In this document: in pieces, positions 25,025 to 32,742 of the stretch
Layout of the letters: every line of letters starts with the position of its first letter
Position numbering within the stretch: the first letter of the stretch is position 1
Source of the DNA: Thermoflexibacter ruber
GTDB taxonomy: Bacteria; Bacteroidota; Bacteroidia; Cytophagales; Thermoflexibacteraceae
Direction: 5' to 3'
DNA: 33,258 nucleotides
Assembly: GCF_900113045.1 (NCBI RefSeq)
Contig: NZ_FONY01000046.1
Location: 1 to 33,258, forward strand
The notes under the pieces: model-generated
Told to the model about the DNA's origin: nothing
Database searches by the model: none
Seen by the model: the letters and a program-made list of their open reading frames with translations, nothing else
Program-made: the position numbers and the translations under genes

Positions 25025-25225
25025 TTATTTTTCTGCTCTTACTCCTAAGTGTTTTTGAATCGTTGATTTGTATCTTTCTCCAAATCTGTCGTTGCACCAA
25101 TTTCTTAAGTCGTCAATTTCATTCTTAAATAAGTTGCGTTTCGACTTGCGAAGCTCATTTTCAAAAAGCCCAGCATCAAAACTAACTTTTTCCAAAATAA
25201 GTTTACTGTACTCGAGCATGTTCAT
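25025..25225 (-). CDS. Small conserved-looking cytoplasmic protein, 66 residues
   Basis: The sequence MNMLEYSKLILEKVSFDAGL continues as a helical, charged protein with a LRNWCNDRFGERYKSTIQ segment. There is no signal or membrane span. An alternative start is the second Met (third codon). It lies between a terminator and a spacer of its own and is the only good frame on either strand, with balanced, gene-like composition. The pattern resembles short Bacteroidota proteins of unknown function, but I cannot name a family. Confidence 0.6.
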   Translation of the reverse strand: MNMLEYSKLILEKVSFDAGLFENELRKSKRNLFKNEIDDLRNWCNDRFGERYKSTIQKHLGVRAEK

Positions 25226-25363
25226 AAGCGTGACAATATTTAATCCCGTAAAAAATTTAATTGTCAGAAATAATATAAAATAAAAGGTAGTAAGTATTTA
25301 TACGCAAAATACCTATGTAAGTTTTAAAAAAAAAGGTTAAATAAGTTTTTTTTATGCTTGAGA

Positions 25364-26260
25364 TTAGTTAATTCTTTTTAAAATATAAATCACGGAACTT
25401 GACCGTTTTACATCTAAAAGTCCTGCTAAAAAAGCGATGCTACCATGCCAAAGCCCTTTGATAAAACCCAGTGAATTAGCTTTGTATTTTTCACTTATCA
25501 AGGCAATATAAAATGGGTCAAAAGGCATCATTTTTCGTTCAATAATTTGAAAGCCATGTTGATTGGCTAAAAGTTTCAAGGATTTAGGGGAAAAATGCCA
25601 CAAATGTCGCGGTACATCATAAGCCGCCCAATGTTGCTGGTAATGCTTAGCATCGTAGGACTGATGATTAGGGACTGCTATGAGTAGTAACCCTTCATTT
25701 TTAAGTAATCTTTTGAGATGCTCCCATGTGCTATGCAAGTCGTGTAGATGCTCCAAGACATGCCAAAGAGTAATCACATCAAATTGCTTATCAGAGATAT
25801 TTTTAATCTCCTCAGGAGAAAAAATAGGCAAACCAAACTGCTCTTGTGAAAACTGACGTGCTTTTTCATCTGCTTCAATACCCACTACTTCCCATTGTTT
25901 TTTTTGCATAGTTTGTAAAAAATATCCTGTCCCACTCCCTATATCTAAGATTTTTCCCCTGTCTAAGTGCGTAAGTTTTTTAATAAGTTGATACTTACTC
26001 TGAAGCATGAATCTTCTCGCCAAGTGATAAAGTTGATTTACCAAACCTTTTTTGGTATCACTATGCGAAATATAGCTTTCAGATTGGTAGTATTTGCTTA
26101 TAGTTGCTTGATTAGGAATATTTTGTGTAATGCCTGTTTGACATTGCTGGCAGTATATTATCGCAAAATCTTCTTTGGAAACTGTATAATCTTTGCAAGT
26201 CAAGAAAGGAAGTAGGTCTTGATTCCCACAGATAGGGCATTGATGATAATGGATAAACAT
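25364..26260 (-). CDS. Zinc-ribbon SAM-dependent methyltransferase
   Basis: 298 residues from the ATG at 26258-26260. The frame extends 19 codons upstream (hydrophobic, less likely). The N-terminus has two CxxC pairs (Cys8/Cys11, Cys37/Cys40) forming a zinc ribbon. The class I methyltransferase core follows with ILDIGSGTGYF (104-114), GIEADEKA (acidic residue after the second strand), ITLWHVLEHL and LLLIAVPNHQS. The HWAAYDVPRHLWHFSP segment is typical of sugar or lipid C/O-methyltransferases in polysaccharide gene clusters. Substrate unknown. Confidence 0.88.
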   Translation of the reverse strand: MFIHYHQCPICGNQDLLPFLTCKDYTVSKEDFAIIYCQQCQTGITQNIPNQATISKYYQSESYISHSDTKKGLVNQLYHLARRFMLQSKYQLIKKLTHLDRGKILDIGSGTGYFLQTMQKKQWEVVGIEADEKARQFSQEQFGLPIFSPEEIKNISDKQFDVITLWHVLEHLHDLHSTWEHLKRLLKNEGLLLIAVPNHQSYDAKHYQQHWAAYDVPRHLWHFSPKSLKLLANQHGFQIIERKMMPFDPFYIALISEKYKANSLGFIKGLWHGSIAFLAGLLDVKRSSSVIYILKRIN

Positions 26261-26335
26261 GATAATCGGTAATATATTAAGTACTTTTACAAAGTAACAA
26301 AAAACGAAACAAAACAATCTTGCTCTCTAAATAAA

Positions 26336-26368
26336 AAACATGATACCCTCAAAGAGAATATCATGTTT
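26336..26368. terminator. Hairpin upstream of the methyltransferase
   Basis: AAACATGATA (26336-26345) pairs with TATCATGTTT (26359-26368), a 10-bp stem. It sits in the 26261-26525 spacer, where no other feature is visible, and could isolate the methyltransferase from upstream reading. Confidence 0.4.
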
Positions 26369-26525
26369 CAAATCAACAAATTAAACAAAAATCAAAATTT
26401 CAAAACTTTATGATAACAAAGGTAAACATTTCTTTACAAATTCTTTAATTTTTTGTTACAAAATTTAATGGTTAAAATAGTACAGTTGCATTTGCGTAAG
26501 TAAAACGTAACAAGAAATGGGCTTT

Positions 26526-26558
26526 AACTTTTCAAAAGTTTGAAACTTTTGGAAAGTT
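26526..26558. repeat. 33-bp palindrome at the left edge of the RHS array
   Basis: AACTTTTCAAAAGTTT (26526-26541), one central base, then AAACTTTTGGAAAGTT (26543-26558): 15 of 16 pairs. The 16-1-16 layout is the same as that of the palindrome at 31614-31646. Palindromes of this kind occur widely in Bacteroidota genomes as dispersed repeats; copy number here is unknown. Confidence 0.75.
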
Positions 26559-26611
26559 TGTGCTTAGGAAAAACCCTATCTTTGCAGAGGAAGGCAAAGG
26601 AAGAAGAAACT

Positions 26612-26632
26612 CCCCTCTCCTTTGGGGAGGGG
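26612..26632. repeat. CCCCTCTCC/GGGGAGGGG dispersed repeat
   Basis: CCCCTCTCC (26612-26620) and GGGGAGGGG (26624-26632) pair at 8 of 9 positions around TTT. This resembles a common Bacteroidota intergenic repeat and lies just before the first RHS remnant. It is another sign of rearrangement at this boundary. Confidence 0.55.
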
Positions 26633-26644
26633 CATGGGCAACCC

Positions 26645-26794
26645 ATGAATGTCTTAGGAATGCAAAACGCCCCTGCCCCTACTGCCAAGTTGGTCTTAGA
26701 GGTCTATAACGGCAATAGCATTCTCAGCACCCAGGAGCAGTACGTAAGCACCGCAGGAGAAACCGCATGGGAGAAGTGCGGCGTGCAACGCTGA
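26645..26794 (+). pseudogene. RHS protein fragment upstream of core 1 (frameshifted)
   Basis: From an ATG at 26645 the frame reads into AKLVLEVYNGNSIL and GETAWEKCGVQR, then stops at 26792-26794. The next frame continues the same protein (RRATLSIRMTLPVGTT). The parent sequence TGGGAGGAAGTGCGG can be inferred from copy 2, and here one G is missing, giving the shift. Upstream of 26645 only repeat sequence is found, so the long RHS body is absent. Confidence 0.75.
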
Positions 26795-28020
26795 GCATAC
26801 GCATGACCCTGCCAGTAGGCACGACCAGCATAGTCGCCTACATGAAGTATGAAGGGGGGACAGAGGTCTATTTTGATGACCTCAAAATAGAGCTGAGTGC
26901 TGTGCCAGTAGCGATGGTAGTGCAAGAGAATCACTACTATCCTTTTGGCTTGAATATGAAGGGCTTGGATTATGTGCAGACGGCGAGTAAGGAGAATAAG
27001 TTTACGTTCAATGGGCAGAGCGAGTTTGAGAAAAAGCTAAGTCTGAACTTCATAGAAACGCCACATCGCTTGCTTGATGTACAGCTTGGACGTTTTCTGC
27101 AAGCAGACAAGTTGGTAGATTTGTTTACAGGCATTACCCCTTATGTCTATGCCTACAACAACCCTATCAAGTTCAACGACCCAACGGGCTTGAATGGGGA
27201 AACACCTGTTAATCGCCCTTGCCCAGAATGTGATGAGTTAGCAGAAAAGTACGCAGCAAGAGCAAGCAGAACAGGGAATGGCATCTCGATGTGGGACTTA
27301 GTAAGTAGCCATAATCCCATTTATCGCAACATAGGTTTGCATCACCAAAGAGGCGACAATAACTATGTGCATCGTTCTCTGCATGGGCAAGCCAATATCT
27401 CGGCAGGAGGCGTAACTCCACAAAGCCAATGGTATCAAGATTTCAGAAATGCCTTTGGCTTGGCATTGAATTATGGCTTAGGGGGAACGCTTATTGCAAT
27501 TTATGGTGCGCCGATTTTGGCAGATATGCTCATGGCAGACGGGGCAATGGACGTAGCCTCTGTTGCTTATGATGTAGCCACAGGTGATTATGTGAGTGCA
27601 GGAATAGATGCAGTAGATTTGGCTGTGCCAGGCGTGAACGCAAGTATGGCAAAAATTTATCAATATACTTCTACTAATCGTTTGGGACATTTTGGGGTAG
27701 AAGTTTTAAGCGGAAAAGATAAATTGTTCACTCATCAAGTAATTACAGCAGCAGATATGTCAACAACAACTATTACAAAAAATATTTCTATGCTTGATAA
27801 TCCTATAAAAACCGTAGAATTGAGTCTGCCTAATGCCACAGATGCTATGAAATATCAAAGGGGCATTTTAGGTACAGAGTTAGGGGCTTATTCAGAGGCA
27901 ACGAATAGTTGTGTTACGCATATAATCAATGTATTAAATGCAGGAGGGTTGAATATCCCCAATAATATGAGGTCGCAATACTCTTTTTTGAAAGAATTAG
28001 GTTTTGAAAAAATAAAATAA
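26767..28020 (+). CDS. RHS core remnant with C-terminal papain-like toxin candidate (cassette 1)
   Basis: 417 residues from an ATG just before the frameshift point. Residues 1-50 are a galactose-binding-like strand region (VAYMKYEGGTEVYFDDLKIE). HYYPFGLNMKGLDY (56-69) starts the RHS core, which ends FNDPTGL (136-142), the usual point where the toxin begins; the GRFLQADKLVDLF part is slightly degenerate. A pre-toxin region with QWYQDFRNAFGLALNYGLGG (221-240) recurs in cassette 2. The tip has GHFGVEV with His308, His323, then NSCVTHIINVL with Cys382 and His385. The His-before-Cys order is as in permuted NlpC/P60 or LRAT-like hydrolases, so a peptidase or acyltransferase activity is inferred. 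The following small gene is a likely immunity protein. Confidence 0.75.
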   Translation: MGEVRRATLSIRMTLPVGTTSIVAYMKYEGGTEVYFDDLKIELSAVPVAMVVQENHYYPFGLNMKGLDYVQTASKENKFTFNGQSEFEKKLSLNFIETPHRLLDVQLGRFLQADKLVDLFTGITPYVYAYNNPIKFNDPTGLNGETPVNRPCPECDELAEKYAARASRTGNGISMWDLVSSHNPIYRNIGLHHQRGDNNYVHRSLHGQANISAGGVTPQSQWYQDFRNAFGLALNYGLGGTLIAIYGAPILADMLMADGAMDVASVAYDVATGDYVSAGIDAVDLAVPGVNASMAKIYQYTSTNRLGHFGVEVLSGKDKLFTHQVITAADMSTTTITKNISMLDNPIKTVELSLPNATDAMKYQRGILGTELGAYSEATNSCVTHIINVLNAGGLNIPNNMRSQYSFLKELGFEKIK

Positions 28021-28029
28021 CTTTTAACT

Positions 28030-28350
28030 ATGGGGCTTTATAATTGCAAAAAACATGGTTGGAACGGTGTAGAATCAACATCTCCATTAATTGCAGAAAA
28101 AATACTTTTGCAACAATCAATTGATGTGAAAAATTTATCAAAGATACAGATAATGTTTTTTGGAGAAGTAGTTTTTGAATATATATTGGATAAAGAATAT
28201 TTAAAAATATATAACTTAGATGGAGTTAATAAATTTGAGTTTGATGATTCTAATATCAATCATGTAAATTTTCATAAAAATTTAAGAAGTGTTTGTGCTA
28301 TATGTTTGAAGGAATTTTTATGTGAATATGAGGAAGCCAATTTAACGTAA
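28030..28350 (+). CDS. Candidate immunity protein for cassette 1
   Basis: 106 residues starting MGLYNCKKHGWNGVESTSPL, nine bases after the toxin stop. Cys and His at the start (CKKHGW) and Cys-x2-Cys near the end (VCAICLKEFLC) suggest a small zinc-binding fold. There is no signal or membrane span, so it would act in the cytoplasm. Codon use is AT-rich like other tips here. The position directly behind the toxin is the main evidence for an immunity role; I know of no matching family. Confidence 0.6.
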   Translation: MGLYNCKKHGWNGVESTSPLIAEKILLQQSIDVKNLSKIQIMFFGEVVFEYILDKEYLKIYNLDGVNKFEFDDSNINHVNFHKNLRSVCAICLKEFLCEYEEANLT

Positions 28351-29046
28351 AAATTATTCCCCTGTATCTCGGCAGGAGGCGTAACTCCACAAAGCCAATG
28401 GTATCAAGATTTCAGAAATGCTTTTGGCTTGGCATTGAATTATGGCTTAGGAGGAACGCTCATTGCAATTCATGGAAGCCCTATTTTAATGCAGTTTATG
28501 GTAAGAGAAGGAGTGAAATCTCTTGCTGCAAGTGTTATAAGTGCTGGTGTAGATGTAGGAAGCCAATTTGCTGTGAATTTGGCATTTTCAGGGTCTGTTA
28601 GTCAATCTTATAAAAGTATAAATTGGGTGTCTCCTGCTATGTCTTTCATTAATCCAAGTGCTAACTTTACCAATGTTTTTGTAAATAACTTTACAGCAGG
28701 GAGTTTAGAACTTAGTCTTGATAAAGGATTTGGTTATTTAGGGGATGGTAATAAAAAACTAAACGATGTTCTCACAAATACCGCAGGAGCTTTACTTGCT
28801 TTTGGAGTAGTACAAAAAATAGCCCCTGCTGTGGGAAGCCAAATGGCAGATAATATGCGAAGTGGGCAAGTACTCATGGACAAGGCAGGAGTGCCTGTTC
28901 TTGATTCCCGAAGAATCACTTCTGCATGGGCATATTACATTGGTAGAGGAATGGTTACTCATGGGCTTAGTGATGCTGGCTCTTTCTCCGTAAATACAAT
29001 TAATAACACACTTGGCAAACAAGGTATTCAACTTATAGATTATTAA
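28351..29046 (+). pseudogene. Orphan toxin tip without RHS core or start codon (cassette 2)
   Basis: The frame opens directly after the immunity gene stop (28348-28350) and continues into ISAGGVTPQSQWYQDF, the pre-toxin region of cassette 1, then diverges after GTLIAIHGSPI into a new tip. No ATG is available: the first possible start is a TTG at 28429. The tip has 200 residues, alternating Gly/Ala-rich helices with LTNTAGALLAFGVVQ and SRRITSAWAYYIGRGMVTHG near the end. No catalytic motif is recognised. It is probably silent unless recombined behind an RHS gene. The next gene, five bases later, is a likely immunity protein. Confidence 0.7.
28365..28475 (+). repeat. 111-bp repeat of 27396-27506
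   Basis: The two segments differ at only 4 of 111 positions; three changes are silent and one gives Tyr to His. It covers the pre-toxin region and forms a natural crossover site for exchanging tip 1 and tip 2. The offset is 969 bases. Confidence 0.9.
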
Positions 29047-29050
29047 AGTA

Positions 29051-29446
29051 ATGAAAAAACTTAGTAGGCAAGATATTTATGCCCTTTTTACATTGGGAAG
29101 TATATTATTAATAGCGATATTTTTTATAATAGTAGAGCCTGGCTATAATCATACTGGGGAGCAACATTATACAGTGGGTTGGACTATTGAGACTAAGTAT
29201 TTTAATAAGTCCACTAAGGTATTTTATAAGTATTATGTTAATGGAGTTAAATATGAGCATTACGCCTCGTCATGGTGCAATCCCCAAGTGCCTAATGGGC
29301 GTTATTATGTAAAATTTTACGTAGCTGACCCATCAGGTGCTGAAATTAACTTTAAAGAGTCAATACCGCTTAGTATCCAAGACAAGGATATTCCGTCTGA
29401 GGGTTGGAAACGTAAGCCACCCTCTTATGAAAGGATATGTTGGTAG
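29051..29446 (+). CDS. Candidate immunity protein for cassette 2, one membrane span
   Basis: 131 residues. After a short cytoplasmic start, LFTLGSILLIAIFFIIVEP spans the membrane and the rest (YTVGWTIETKYFNKSTK..., CNPQVPNGRYYVKFYVADP) is a beta-rich domain facing the periplasm. It begins five bases after the orphan tip stop. A periplasmic immunity domain would fit a toxin that acts in the periplasm, but the toxin activity is unknown. No family name is certain. Confidence 0.6.
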   Translation: MKKLSRQDIYALFTLGSILLIAIFFIIVEPGYNHTGEQHYTVGWTIETKYFNKSTKVFYKYYVNGVKYEHYASSWCNPQVPNGRYYVKFYVADPSGAEINFKESIPLSIQDKDIPSEGWKRKPPSYERICW

Positions 29447-29460
29447 TATCATCCTACTGA

Positions 29461-29610
29461 GCAGAACCTTTAACTCTGCGATACGCCAAGCTGGTCTTAG
29501 AAGTCTATAATCGGAATAACCTCATAGGCACACCGCAGGAGCAGCCCGTAACACTCGCAGGGGAAACCGCATGGGAGGAATGCGGCGTGCAACGCTCAGT
29601 ATCGGCATGA
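29461..29610 (+). pseudogene. RHS protein fragment upstream of core 2 (frameshifted)
   Basis: The frame is open from 29461, reading AEPLTLRYAKLVLEVYNRNN and then GETAWEECGVQRSVSA before TGA (29608-29610). It parallels 26684-26794. The frame moves to the next ORF at the same spot as in copy 1, but a different G of the inferred parent TGGGAGGAAGTGCGG is missing. There is no start codon and no RHS body upstream. Confidence 0.75.
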
Positions 29611-30803
29611 CCCTGCCAGTAGGCACAACCAGCATAGTCGCCTACATGAAGTATGAAGGAGGGACAGAGGTCTATTTTGATGACTTGAAGATAGAGCTGA
29701 GTGCTGTGCCAGTGGCTATGGTGGTACAGGAAAATCATTACTATCCTTTTGGGCTGAATATGAAGGGCTTGGATTACACTGCACCAAATCCGAATACAGA
29801 GAATAAGTTTACTTTCAATGGACAAACGGAGAAGGAAACAAAGCTAAACCTCCACTGGCATGAAACAGCGTTCAGAAGCTATGACCCGCAAGTGGGTAGA
29901 TTCCACCAGATAGACCCTCTGGCAGACTTGTTTACGGGGATAAACCCTTATCAGTTTGGGTATAATAATCCGATAGCATTCAATGATTTGAGTGGTTTAG
30001 CAAGCGAACATTTTGATGAGGATGGTCTTGCCGCAGCTCCTACACCTACCCCACGACCTGCCCCCAAGCCAGTTCCTACGCCCAAGCCTGTTGTACTAAA
30101 AATTAAAGTTGAGCAACCTACTTTAAAAGCCAAAAAAGATAGTTGGGTGGACAAGTGGGCTGATTCTGAGAATATTTTTGCTAAAATGACTTATGCCGCA
30201 GTTGATGGGGTGTATGTTACAGCGCAAACACTCAACCCATTCAATAAGTATGATACTCATTTAACTGGCGAAGTAGCACAAGGGGACGATAAAATAAACG
30301 CTTTTGCAGAAACAGCTACTATGGCTGTCCCAATGGGTAAAAGTGGTGGAGTAGCAAAAACTGCTTTACAATATACAGCTAAAGAAGGTTTAATTGGTAT
30401 TATTGTCGGGTTATTTACCAATTTTCAATCACATCATTTAATACCACAAGCCTTGAAAAATGGTAAATACGGTAAAGATATTGTCAAATTCATAGATTTG
30501 GCAATGAAAAATGGGTTCAAATATCATTCTCATTTAGGAACAAATCGTATGTTCTTAGAGACGTACAATAAAACAACAGGTTTGGGCATACACGCAAGTC
30601 ATGATAATTATAGTAACTATGTGGTAAAATTGATTACAAATTATATTTCAAAGCATGGTATAAGTAACATTACTCCACAAATGGCAGATAATTTTTTAAC
30701 TCAACTTGCTAATCAATTACGAGGAGAAATTACTACTTTGAGAAACCAAGGACTTTCCCAAAAAGTAGGAGAAAATCTAAATACAGTTTATAAAAACAAA
30801 TAA
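29571..30803 (+). CDS. RHS core remnant with HH-type nuclease toxin candidate (cassette 3)
   Basis: 410 residues. Residues 1-65 are nearly identical to cassette 1. The core continues with FTFNGQTEKETKLNLHWHET, DPQVGRFHQIDPLADLF and ends FNDLSGL (137-143). A Pro/Lys/Thr linker (APTPTPRPAPKPVPTPKP, about 156-173) follows. The tip contains FQSHHLIPQALKNGKY with His288-His289, then KYHSHLGTNR (His319, His321) and GIHASHDNY (His341, His344). This spacing fits the AHH/HNH family of toxin nucleases, which cut DNA or RNA. The next gene, four bases later, has the properties of a matching immunity protein. No N-terminal RHS body is present. Confidence 0.75.
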   Translation: MGGMRRATLSIGMTLPVGTTSIVAYMKYEGGTEVYFDDLKIELSAVPVAMVVQENHYYPFGLNMKGLDYTAPNPNTENKFTFNGQTEKETKLNLHWHETAFRSYDPQVGRFHQIDPLADLFTGINPYQFGYNNPIAFNDLSGLASEHFDEDGLAAAPTPTPRPAPKPVPTPKPVVLKIKVEQPTLKAKKDSWVDKWADSENIFAKMTYAAVDGVYVTAQTLNPFNKYDTHLTGEVAQGDDKINAFAETATMAVPMGKSGGVAKTALQYTAKEGLIGIIVGLFTNFQSHHLIPQALKNGKYGKDIVKFIDLAMKNGFKYHSHLGTNRMFLETYNKTTGLGIHASHDNYSNYVVKLITNYISKHGISNITPQMADNFLTQLANQLRGEITTLRNQGLSQKVGENLNTVYKNK

Positions 30804-30807
30804 ATCT

Positions 30808-31467
30808 ATGAAATACTATAAAATGGACTACTCTCTTGAAGACAAAGAAGTAGGAACTATGACTGATACTCAAATTAAGAAATTTTCACAGTTTTGGTGG
30901 GATGCCCCCTCTGATGATACTTTTCCAGAAGGAACTGATGCGGGGGTATTTGAGGTAAATTATCGTGCTAAACTTACAGATGCTCTCAGCCCTTTTGAAA
31001 GCAACAGGGCATTTATTTTGAGTGGTAAGTTCAAAAGGCTTTTAGATGAGTGCAATTTGGCAACAAGTAGGTTTTACAATGCTTCTATTATTTATCGCAA
31101 ACAACAATTTGATGACTACTACTATATGCATATCGTTTGGGACTTTACCAAATACCTGAATTATCAACATTCTAAATTTGAAATTTGGCAAAGAAATTTT
31201 AATTCGGTCAAAGAAGGAGAAATCCTATTTTCCTCAAAAGCTGATTTAGATGCTAAATGGGAGGAGTTTAGAGCCATAGGGAAAGAGCCACCGTATGAGA
31301 TGCCCTTTATTAAGTACGCCAAAGTAGTGTTTAATTCAGATTTTGACTTAGACTTATTTCCTGTATGGATTGATTTTTATATTTCTGAAAAGCTATGCGA
31401 ACTCATAGAGAAAAATAAAATTACAGGAATAGAAATTACCCCAGCCGATTTTATATCAAGGTTATGA
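30808..31467 (+). CDS. Candidate immunity protein for cassette 3 (Imm11/Imm43-like)
   Basis: 219 residues, cytoplasmic, rich in aromatic and acidic residues: FSQFWWDAPSDDTFPEGTD near the start. The end has DLFPVWIDFYISEKLCELIE followed by ITGIEITPADF, a layout like the DUF1629/Imm43 group of polymorphic-toxin immunity proteins. I offer that link as resemblance only. It starts four bases after the toxin stop, so they are co-expressed. An acidic protein is a sensible inhibitor of a basic nuclease. Confidence 0.65.
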   Translation: MKYYKMDYSLEDKEVGTMTDTQIKKFSQFWWDAPSDDTFPEGTDAGVFEVNYRAKLTDALSPFESNRAFILSGKFKRLLDECNLATSRFYNASIIYRKQQFDDYYYMHIVWDFTKYLNYQHSKFEIWQRNFNSVKEGEILFSSKADLDAKWEEFRAIGKEPPYEMPFIKYAKVVFNSDFDLDLFPVWIDFYISEKLCELIEKNKITGIEITPADFISRL

Positions 31468-31529
31468 TATTATTTACTTCCCCTGTTCGCCTTAGAGTTT
31501 AGCGCAAGCAACTCTACGCAGTTTGGTAA

Positions 31530-31546
31530 GCCAATCTCCGATTGGC
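31530..31546. repeat. Short hairpin in the spacer before cassette 4
   Basis: GCCAATC TCC GATTGGC. The spacer 31468-31613 holds no gene; it contains this hairpin and an AT-rich tail. It may end the immunity-gene transcript. Confidence 0.5.
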
Positions 31547-31613
31547 GTGTAGGTGCGTGGCATAAGAGGCAAGTTATTTTATTGGTAGTCAATAGGTTAT
31601 CTTATTACTACTT

Positions 31614-31646
31614 AAACCTGTAAGGTTTTTAAAACCTTACAGGTTT
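31614..31646. repeat. 33-bp perfect palindrome fused to RHS core 3
   Basis: AAACCTGTAAGGTTTT (31614-31629), one base, AAAACCTTACAGGTTT (31631-31646). Immediately after it the RHS core begins part-way through the YPFG motif (S-T-P-F-G-L-G-M-K-G). The same 16-1-16 design occurs at 26526-26558 with a different sequence. Confidence 0.9.
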
Positions 31647-31670
31647 GACTCTACCCCCTTTGGCTTGGGA

Positions 31671-32660
31671 ATGAAAGGGCTGGATTACACAGCACCAAGT
31701 CCGAATCAAGAAAATAAGTTTACTTTCAATGGACAAACGGAGAAGGAAACAAAGCTCAACCTCCACTGGCATGAAACAGCGTTTAGAGGGTATGACCCGC
31801 AGTTGGGCAGATTCCACCAGATAGACCCTCTGGCAGAGGCAAGTTCTAACCTTACATCTTTTCATTTTGCTTCCAATAACCCAATTGCAAGTAATGACCC
31901 AATGGGACTTTGCGATGGGTGCAACACTTGGGAAGATGTGTATAACACTGCTCTGAAAGACCCAAGTAAACTTAAAGCAGGGACTTACGTAAACTCAGGA
32001 GATGGTGGATTTGCTCATTTTGATTCAGATACAAAGATTTTAGAGCCAACGGTAGTAGAAGCGAAGAACGATGGTAGTTTCAACCATGCCGAAGGCAATA
32101 CCAATAAAAACTGGTTAAATGACAGGATTTATGCAGGAGAGTCAAGCAAAAACAGCAATGTCTTACAGGCAACTCTTTTAGACGGTAAACCTATGAGTAT
32201 GTACGAAAAAGTTGCTGTTCCCCATGGTCTTGCTTCTACGTTGGTAGGTATGGCAGAGGCTTGGGCAAGATATGATATACAAGAATATACCAAAACTCTT
32301 GAAAGCAAAAATACAAAAACTGCCATGAAAAAACTTAAAAGGCTTCCCAAGACACATTCATTGGGTAATTTAGGAGGGGTTGCCAAATTCTTAGGAGTAT
32401 TTGGTTTTGCAATGAATGCTGCAAAAGTAATTGAAAAACTTGCAAAGGGGGAAGCAATGACAAATGCTGATGCGTTTGACTTAGTAGTTACAGGTGGGCT
32501 TGCTATAGCAACATTTTCTAATCCAGTAGTCATTGGTGCTATAGGTTTATATGGTCTGGGAGATGCTGTTGGCTTATGGAATCCTATTAAAACAGCACTG
32601 GGAGGAGATAATGAACTATATAAATTGGACAAAGAGACACTTCAACTGTTGAGGGAGTAA
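31671..32660 (+). CDS. RHS core remnant with hydrophobic toxin candidate (cassette 4)
   Basis: 329 residues from the ATG at 31671; the frame is open back through the palindrome but has no earlier ATG. The core is truncated at the N-terminus, keeping MKGLDYTAPSPN, DPQLGRFHQIDPLA and DPMGL (76-80). DNA identity to cassette 3 is high from about 31655 to 31837. The tip has a Gly/Asn-rich stretch, basic helices (KTAMKKLKRLPKTHS), then GVAKFLGVFGFAMNAAKVIEK and VVTGGLAIATFSNPVVIGAIG (about 272-292), two hydrophobic helices that might insert in a membrane. No enzyme motif is seen. A terminator separates it from the membrane protein gene downstream. Confidence 0.7.
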   Translation: MKGLDYTAPSPNQENKFTFNGQTEKETKLNLHWHETAFRGYDPQLGRFHQIDPLAEASSNLTSFHFASNNPIASNDPMGLCDGCNTWEDVYNTALKDPSKLKAGTYVNSGDGGFAHFDSDTKILEPTVVEAKNDGSFNHAEGNTNKNWLNDRIYAGESSKNSNVLQATLLDGKPMSMYEKVAVPHGLASTLVGMAEAWARYDIQEYTKTLESKNTKTAMKKLKRLPKTHSLGNLGGVAKFLGVFGFAMNAAKVIEKLAKGEAMTNADAFDLVVTGGLAIATFSNPVVIGAIGLYGLGDAVGLWNPIKTALGGDNELYKLDKETLQLLRE

Positions 32661-32667
32661 GATTAAG

Positions 32668-32701
32668 AAAGGATTATCAGTTCGGAAACTGATAATCCTT
32701 T
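32668..32701 (+). terminator. Intrinsic terminator after cassette 4
   Basis: AAAGGATTATCAGTT (32668-32682) pairs perfectly with AACTGATAATCCTTT (32687-32701). It has a short loop and ends in a weak T-run. It lies between the toxin candidate and its presumed immunity gene. Confidence 0.8.
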
Positions 32702-32742
32702 TCGCTCTAATCAAACATTTTAACATCAAATTAATATATACA

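Noticed and set aside
28398-28601. 67-codon frame overlapping the orphan tip
   Set aside because: It is out of frame with the conserved pre-toxin segment and rich in Cys/Trp/Arg, typical of a shifted reading of that sequence.
32129-32632. 167-codon minus-strand frame inside the cassette 4 tip
   Set aside because: It overlaps the toxin candidate, which continues in frame from the RHS core; the reverse product is Ser/Ala/Pro-rich without recognisable features.
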